Assembly (NCBI GenBank): GCA_946534745.1
Contig: CAMNDA010000389.1
Span: forward strand, 1 to 10,948
DNA: 10,948 nt
Reading direction: 5' to 3'
From: an uncultured Verrucomicrobiota bacterium
Lineage (GTDB): Bacteria > Verrucomicrobiota > Kiritimatiellia > RFP12 > UBA3636
The position numbers and the translations under genes were made by a program. The notes beneath the pieces were generated by a model, which worked only from the letters and a program-made list of their open reading frames with translations, did not search any database and was not told the origin of the DNA. Each line of letters starts with the position of its first letter. The first letter of the stretch is position 1. Below, piece after piece: positions 6,063 to 10,948 of the stretch.

Positions 6063-7562
6063 ATGAAGCAAAACGAATACCTCGAGAAGTTCATGGCCCA
6101 GTTCCCCTTCGAGGGCCTGACCTACGACGACGTGTCCCTCGTCCTCCAGTACGCCGACTTCCTCCCCGACTCGACCGACCTCTCCACGCGCCTCACCTCG
6201 CGCATCCGCATCAACATCCCCTTCCTCTCCGCCGCGATGGACACCGTCACGGAGGCCCCGATGGCGGTCGCGATGGCGATGCAGGGCGGCATCGGCGTCA
6301 TCCACAAGAACCTCACCGTCGAGCAGCAGGCCGACCAGGTCTCGCAGGTGAAGCACCACCTTAACGGCCTCATCCACTCCCCCGTCGCGTTCCACGCCGG
6401 CCAGACGCTCGACGAGATCCTCGCCGAGCGCGAGCAGAAGCGCTACAAGTTCTCCGGCTTCCCGATTCTCGACGACGCCGGCCGCGTCGTCGGCGTCCTC
6501 ACCTCCAAGGACATCGACTACGCCGAGGACACCTCCGTGAAGGTCGAGGAGGTGATGACGAAGGACCCCATCACCGCGCCGAAGGGCACGTCGCTCCAGG
6601 AGGCCTACAAGATCATGCGCGGCGCCAAGAAGGGCAAGCTCCCGCTCGTCGACGGGGACGGGAAGCTCGTCGGGCTCTACTCCTTCACCGACGTGCGCGA
6701 CCTGGTGGAGCAGAACCTCCCGATGGTCAACCGCGACGCGCAGTACCGCCTCCGCGTGGCCGCCGCCATCTCCGGCGGCAAGGACTTCGAGCGCGCGCAG
6801 GCCCTCGCCGAGGCGGGGGCGGACGTGCTCGTCGTCGACTCCGCGCACGGCCACACCAAGGGCATCCTCGACATGGTGTCGTGGCTCGCGAAGAACCTCC
6901 CGGACGTCGACATCATCGCCGGCAACATCGTCACGGGCGAGGCCGCCGTCGCGCTGCGCGACGCCGGCGCGCACGCCGTCAAGGTCGGCATCGGCCCCGG
7001 CTCGATCTGCACGACGCGCGTCGTCTGCGGCGTCGGCGTCCCGCAGATCACCGCGGTCTACGAGGTCGCGAAGGCCCTCCAGGGCTCGATCCCGTGCATC
7101 GCCGATGGCGGCATCCGCTACTCGGGCGACGTCCCGAAGGCGATCGTCGCCGGCGCGGAGACCGTGATGCTCGGCTCGATCCTCGCGGGCACGGAGGAGA
7201 GCCCGGGCGAGAAGATCATCCAGGACGGGCGCCAGTACGTCGTCTACCGCGGCATGGGCTCGATGGCGGCGATGCAGGCCTTCGAGGGCTCGCGCAAGCG
7301 CTACGGCCAGAGCCACCGCAAGATGAAGGACCTCGTCCCCGAGGGCATCGAGGGCATCATCCCCTACGCGGGCACCGTGCAGAAGGTCATGACGCAGTTC
7401 TGCGGCGGCCTGCGCTCGTCGCTGGGCTACAACGGCGCGCGCTCGATCGAGGAGCTGCACGACACGGGCCGGTTCGTCCGCGTCTCCGTCGCGGGCGTCA
7501 AGGAGGCCCACCCGCACGACATCCGCATCACGCGCGAGGCGCCCAACTACACGCGCTCGTAG
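6063..7562 (+). CDS. guaB: Inosine-5'-monophosphate dehydrogenase
   Basis: Oxidises IMP to XMP with NAD, the first committed step of guanine nucleotide synthesis; a cytosolic tetramer. At 499 aa it is full length. The barrel begins with FEGLTYDDVSLV (16-27) and SAAMDTVTE (56-64). A CBS-domain pair occupies about 106-222 (VGVLTSKD, VGLYSFTD). The catalytic loop GIGPGSICTT (309-318) holds the nucleophile C316 and potassium-site glycines. NAD- and IMP-binding blocks are VVDSAHGH (257-264), ADGGIRYSGD (347-356) and YRGMGSM (395-401). The flap has R413-Y414 (RKRYGQ). The C-terminus reads REAPNY, as is usual. AGGAG nine bases upstream supports the start. No catalytic residue is missing. The next gene begins only six bases after the stop. 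Confidence 0.98.
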   Translation: MKQNEYLEKFMAQFPFEGLTYDDVSLVLQYADFLPDSTDLSTRLTSRIRINIPFLSAAMDTVTEAPMAVAMAMQGGIGVIHKNLTVEQQADQVSQVKHHLNGLIHSPVAFHAGQTLDEILAEREQKRYKFSGFPILDDAGRVVGVLTSKDIDYAEDTSVKVEEVMTKDPITAPKGTSLQEAYKIMRGAKKGKLPLVDGDGKLVGLYSFTDVRDLVEQNLPMVNRDAQYRLRVAAAISGGKDFERAQALAEAGADVLVVDSAHGHTKGILDMVSWLAKNLPDVDIIAGNIVTGEAAVALRDAGAHAVKVGIGPGSICTTRVVCGVGVPQITAVYEVAKALQGSIPCIADGGIRYSGDVPKAIVAGAETVMLGSILAGTEESPGEKIIQDGRQYVVYRGMGSMAAMQAFEGSRKRYGQSHRKMKDLVPEGIEGIIPYAGTVQKVMTQFCGGLRSSLGYNGARSIEELHDTGRFVRVSVAGVKEAHPHDIRITREAPNYTRS

Positions 7563-7568
7563 CGCCAC

Positions 7569-9020
7569 GTGAGCGGAAACGCGGAAGACGCGCGCCTGCG
7601 CGAGCTCGGCGGCGGGAGGATCCTCCCGCTGCTCTGGAAGTTCGCGTGGCCGGCGCTCGTCACGATGACGCTCAACACGCTCTACAACGTCATCGACCGC
7701 GTCTACATCGGCCACGGCTGCGGCAGCGACGCCATCGCCGGCCTCACGCTCACCTTCCCCGTCATGATGGTCATGGGCGCCTTCGGGCCGCTCATCGGCG
7801 TCGGCTCCGGCACGATCATCTCCATCTCGCTCGGCGAGAGGAACCTCCTCCGCGCCGAGCGGGCGCTGGGCCAGTGCGTCGCCCTCAAGCTCCTGCTCGG
7901 CGCCACCGTCGCCCCCGCGCTCTTCCTCCTCCTCGACCCGATCCTGCACGCCATGGCGGGCGGCGGCGTCACGGAGGGCGCCATCGCCGCCGCGCGCCTC
8001 TACCTGCGCATCAACGTCCTCTTCCACTTCCTCGCGCACCTGGCCTTCGGGCTCTCCGCCTGCATGCGCTCGGAGGGCTCGCCCGTCGCCGCGATGCGCT
8101 GCATGGTCGTGGGCGCCGCCGCGAACCTCGTCCTCGACCCGCTCTTCATCTTCGAGCGCGTGGACCTGCGCGTCGTCTCGCTGCCCGGCCTCGGGCTCGG
8201 CGTCGCCGGCGCCGCGTGGGCGACAAACATCGCGATGGGGCTCGCGTGCGCCGCGGCGCTGCGGCACTACACGGGCGGGCGCTCCGTCGTGGCGCTGCGG
8301 CTGCGCAACGTCCGCGTCTACCGCGACCTCGTACCGCGCGTCCTCGCGATCGGCCTCTCGCCGTTCCTCATGCAGTTCGCGGGCTCGACGATCAACTTCT
8401 CCCTCAACCGCGCCTTCGCGCACTGGAGCGCGTCGCAGGCGGAGGGGACGGTCCAGGTCGCCGCGTTCGGCATCTTCATGACCGTCTCGTTCCTCTTCTT
8501 CGTCCCGTCGATGGGCATCCAGCAGGGCTTCGCGCCGATCATCGGCTACAACTGGGGCGCCCGCAACCTCGGGCGCGTGCGGCGCTCGCTCGACCTGGCG
8601 GTCGCGCTCACGACGTGCTGCGTCGCGACCGCGTGCCTCTGCCAGCTGCTGCTCGCGACCCCGCTCGCGAGCTGCTTCTCGGACGTGCCGGAGGTGACGC
8701 GCGCCGGCGCCTTCGCGCTGCGGATCGGCAACTGCATGATCTGGTGCATCGGCCTCAACGTCGCCGCAACGACCTACTTCCAGGCGGTCGGCCGCCCGCG
8801 GACGGCGATCGTGCTCTCGCTCCTGCGGCAGGTGATCGTGCTGCTTCCGTGCGTGTGGATCCTGCCGCGCGTCCTGCCGATCCGCCCGCTCCTGGCGGTC
8901 TGGCTCTCGCTCCCGCTCTCGGACGTCGTCGCCAACCTTGCGACCATCCCGCCCATCCTCCGCGAGCGCCGCTCCCTCGTCCGCGCCTCCGCGGCCGCCG
9001 CCGCGCCGACATCGAATTAG
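7569..9020 (+). CDS. MATE-family multidrug/metabolite exporter
   Basis: A 483-aa inner-membrane protein with about twelve hydrophobic segments in two halves. MATE exporters are cation-coupled antiporters that expel drugs, dyes or metabolites. Family features: GGGRILPLLWKFAWPAL (14-30) leading into helix 1, LYNVIDRVYIG (38-48), MRSEGSP (166-172), NLVLDPLF (186-193), GVAGAAWATN (211-220), then in the second half QGFAPIIGYNWGARN (319-333) and TTYFQAVGRP (401-410). The pattern is closer to the MepA/DinF side than to NorM, in my reading. The start is GTG 7569: the frame is closed by the guaB stop just upstream, and the next in-frame ATG (M33) would remove helix 1. No Shine-Dalgarno site is visible, so translation probably relies on ribosomes ending guaB. 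The substrate is unknown. Confidence 0.93.
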   Translation: MSGNAEDARLRELGGGRILPLLWKFAWPALVTMTLNTLYNVIDRVYIGHGCGSDAIAGLTLTFPVMMVMGAFGPLIGVGSGTIISISLGERNLLRAERALGQCVALKLLLGATVAPALFLLLDPILHAMAGGGVTEGAIAAARLYLRINVLFHFLAHLAFGLSACMRSEGSPVAAMRCMVVGAAANLVLDPLFIFERVDLRVVSLPGLGLGVAGAAWATNIAMGLACAAALRHYTGGRSVVALRLRNVRVYRDLVPRVLAIGLSPFLMQFAGSTINFSLNRAFAHWSASQAEGTVQVAAFGIFMTVSFLFFVPSMGIQQGFAPIIGYNWGARNLGRVRRSLDLAVALTTCCVATACLCQLLLATPLASCFSDVPEVTRAGAFALRIGNCMIWCIGLNVAATTYFQAVGRPRTAIVLSLLRQVIVLLPCVWILPRVLPIRPLLAVWLSLPLSDVVANLATIPPILRERRSLVRASAAAAAPTSN

Positions 9021-9023
9021 CAG

Positions 9024-9052
9024 TTTCCATGCCAAGGCGTTTCTGGTAGAAT
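9024..9052 (+). promoter_or_regulatory. Predicted sigma-70-type promoter of tex
   Basis: TTTCCA (9024-9029), a 17-bp spacer and TAGAAT (9047-9052), with TG at 9044-9045 giving an extended -10. It fits exactly between the MATE stop (9018-9020) and tex. The -10 overlaps the first possible ATG (9051), so that codon could not be translated from this promoter. Transcription would begin at about 9059-9063, against the ATG at 9063. Confidence 0.55.
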
Positions 9053-9062
9053 GGACGCCCGC

Positions 9063-10948
9063 ATGAATCCCTCGCACTGCGGCGCCGTCGCCGCCTCCCT
9101 TTCCCTGCGCCCCGGCCAGGTCTCCGCCGTCGCCTCCCTCCTCGAGGGCGGCGCCACCGTCCCCTTCATCGCCCGCTACCGCAAGGAGGCCACCGGCGAG
9201 CTCGACGAGGTCGCGATCGCCGCGGTGCGCGACGCCCTCGACCGCCTCCGCGCGCTCGACGACCGCCGCGCCGCCGTCCTCGCCTCGCTCGAGGAGCGCG
9301 GCCTCCTTACCGACGAGCTCCGCGCGAAGGTCGAGGCCTGCGAGTCGCTCGCCCGCCTCGAGGACGTGTACCTGCCCTACCGCCCCAAGCGCCGCACGCG
9401 CGCCCAGGTCGCCCGCGAACGCGGCCTCGCCCCGCTCGCCGCCGACCTGCTCGCCCAGGAGTCGCCCCTCTCCCCCGAGGAGCTCGCCGCGCCCTACGTC
9501 GACGAGGCGAAGGAGGTCCCCGACGCCGAGGCCGCGCTCGCCGGCGCGCGCGACATCGTCGCGGAGCAGGTCGCCGAGGACGCCGACCTGCGCGCCGAGC
9601 TGCGCGCGCTCTTCGACGAGTCCGGCTCCGCGACCTCCGCCGTCGTCCCCGGCAAGGAAGAGGAGGGCGCGAAGTTCCGCGACTACTTCGACGCCTCCGA
9701 GCCCCTGCGCTCCATCCCCTCGCACCGCCTCCTCGCGCTGCTGCGCGGCGAGAAGGAGGGATTCCTCTCGCTCTCGCTCCGCCCGCCGAAGGAGGACGCG
9801 CAGGCGCTCGTCCGCGACCGCTACGTCGCGGGCGAGGGCCCGCTCTCCGACCAGGTCGCGCAGGCGTGCGACTCGGCCTACGCGCGCCTCCTCGCCCCCG
9901 CGATGGAGGTCGAGGCGCGACTCCGCGCGTTCACGCGGGCGAGCGACGAGGCCATCGCCGTCTTCGCCTCCAACCTGCGCGAGCTGCTGATGGCCGCGCC
10001 GCTCGGGCGCAAGGCCGTCGTCGCGATCGACCCCGGCATCCGCACCGGCTGCAAGGTCGTCGCGCTCGACGCGCAGGGCAAGCTGCTCGAGGACTGCGTC
10101 GTCCAGCTCGCGCGCTCGGGCGCCGAGCGGCGCGACGCCGCCGACGTCCTGCTCGATCTCGTCCGCCGCCACGGCGCGCTCGCCGTCGCCGTCGGCAACG
10201 GCACCTACGGCCGCGAGGCCGAGGCGTTCGTCCGCTCGATCGGCCTCCCGCCCGAGGTCGCCGTCGTCTCCGTGAGCGAGAGCGGCGCGTCGATCTACTC
10301 CGCCTCCGACGTCGCCCGCGCCGAGTTCCCCGACAAGGACGTCACCGTCCGCGGCGCCGTCTCGATCGGCCGCCGCCTGATGGACCCGCTCGCCGAGCTC
10401 GTGAAGCTCGACCCCAAGACGATCGGCGTCGGCCAGTACCAGCACGACGTCGACCAGACGCGCCTGCGCCAGGCGCTCGACGACACCGTCCTCTCCTGCG
10501 TGAACGCCGTCGGCGTCGAGGTGAACACCGCCTCCCCGCAGCTCCTCGCCCGCGTCTCGGGCCTCGGCCCGTCGCTCGCGGAGAACATCGTCCGCTACCG
10601 CGACGAGCACGGCCCCTTCGCGACGCGCGAGGCGCTCAGGGAGGTCCCGCGCATGGGCCCCAAGGCGTTCGAGCAGAGCGCGGGCTTCCTCCGCATCGCG
10701 GGCGGCGAGAACCCGCTCGACGCCTCCGCCGTCCACCCGGAACGCTACGCCGTCGTGGAGCGCATGGCGGCCGACCTCGGCCGCACCGTCCCGCAGCTCC
10801 TCGCCGAGCCCGCCCTCGCGAAGAGGCTCGACCTCTCGCGCTACGCGGAGGGAGACCTCGGCCTCCCGACGCTGCGCGACATCGTCGCGGAGCTCGCCAA
10901 GCCCGGGCGCGACCCGCGCAAGACCTTCGAGGCGTTCTCCTTCGCCGA
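9063..10948 (+). CDS. tex: Tex, RNA-binding transcription accessory protein (3' truncated by window end)
   Basis: Tex (YhgF in E. coli) is a conserved nucleic-acid-binding factor linked to transcription and expression of some virulence genes. The visible 628 residues match it from the start: TVPFIARYRKEATGELDE (32-49) in the N-terminal helical region, a YqgF/RNase H-like domain from about 317 with AIDPGIRTGCK (D323), then SESGASIYSASD, RGAVSIGRRLMDPLAELVK and the near-invariant IGVGQYQHDVDQT. A helix-hairpin-helix region follows (about 487-560; VNTASPQLL, GLGPSLAENI), then MGPKAFEQSAGFLRI and NPLDASAVHPERY. The window ends at KPGRDPRKTFEAFSFA, just before the expected S1 domain. ATG 9063 matches the usual Tex start; an in-frame ATG at 9051 would add four residues but sits in the predicted -10 box. 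Confidence 0.96.
   Translation, partial: MNPSHCGAVAASLSLRPGQVSAVASLLEGGATVPFIARYRKEATGELDEVAIAAVRDALDRLRALDDRRAAVLASLEERGLLTDELRAKVEACESLARLEDVYLPYRPKRRTRAQVARERGLAPLAADLLAQESPLSPEELAAPYVDEAKEVPDAEAALAGARDIVAEQVAEDADLRAELRALFDESGSATSAVVPGKEEEGAKFRDYFDASEPLRSIPSHRLLALLRGEKEGFLSLSLRPPKEDAQALVRDRYVAGEGPLSDQVAQACDSAYARLLAPAMEVEARLRAFTRASDEAIAVFASNLRELLMAAPLGRKAVVAIDPGIRTGCKVVALDAQGKLLEDCVVQLARSGAERRDAADVLLDLVRRHGALAVAVGNGTYGREAEAFVRSIGLPPEVAVVSVSESGASIYSASDVARAEFPDKDVTVRGAVSIGRRLMDPLAELVKLDPKTIGVGQYQHDVDQTRLRQALDDTVLSCVNAVGVEVNTASPQLLARVSGLGPSLAENIVRYRDEHGPFATREALREVPRMGPKAFEQSAGFLRIAGGENPLDASAVHPERYAVVERMAADLGRTVPQLLAEPALAKRLDLSRYAEGDLGLPTLRDIVAELAKPGRDPRKTFEAFSFA

Noticed and set aside
340..9020. 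A single defence or other novel gene system spanning the window
   Set aside because: The genes belong to unrelated housekeeping pathways and each group has its own promoter; nothing resembles a defence, phage or secretion cassette.
5433..10736. A 1767-codon open frame on the minus strand across the lipid kinase, guaB, MATE and tex genes
   Set aside because: It is antisense to four clearly conserved genes. Its translation is low-complexity (rich in R, E, D, V, A, G, L) with no recognisable domain. Strong third-position GC bias removes stop codons from the opposite strand.

Overview
The window is a very GC-rich bacterial segment. Codons are strongly biased to G or C in the third position, and every gene I can support lies on the + strand. 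The conserved genes are typical bacterial housekeeping types. The protein sequences remind me most of the PVC group (Verrucomicrobiota, Kiritimatiellota, Lentisphaerota), but that is an impression from memory, not a test. No mobile element, CRISPR array, tRNA or rRNA gene is visible.

Layout: (1) 1-108 is the 3' tail of an unrecognised gene. (2) 109-339 is a purine-rich, T-poor intergenic stretch with a promoter at its end. (3) 340-1146 is ruvC, the Holliday-junction resolvase. It carries about 96 extra N-terminal residues containing a near-perfect 30-bp tandem repeat. (4) 1269-3965 is topA, DNA topoisomerase I. Its C-terminus holds three copies of a YDDxKF...SAKQ module where zinc ribbons are often found. 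(5) 4009-4980 and 4977-5906 overlap by ATGA: a GDP-mannose 3,5-epimerase-like enzyme and a lipid/diacylglycerol-kinase-family enzyme. (6) 6063-7562 is guaB (IMP dehydrogenase), followed six bases later by a MATE-family exporter (7569-9020, GTG start). (7) 9063 to the end is tex, a transcription accessory protein cut off before its S1 domain.

Five sigma-70-like promoters can be read by eye: a TTG-type -35, a 17-18 bp spacer, and a -10 close to TAGAAT, usually preceded by TGn. They divide the strand into the units ruvC / topA / epimerase-lipid kinase / guaB-MATE / tex. The ruvC and tex promoters lie so close to their start codons that the transcripts would be leaderless or nearly so. topA and guaB have leaders with Shine-Dalgarno sites.

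I do not see a new multi-gene system. The most unusual items are the triplicated topA C-terminal module, the repeat-bearing RuvC tail, the promoter/leaderless pattern, and the two-gene epimerase-lipid kinase cassette.
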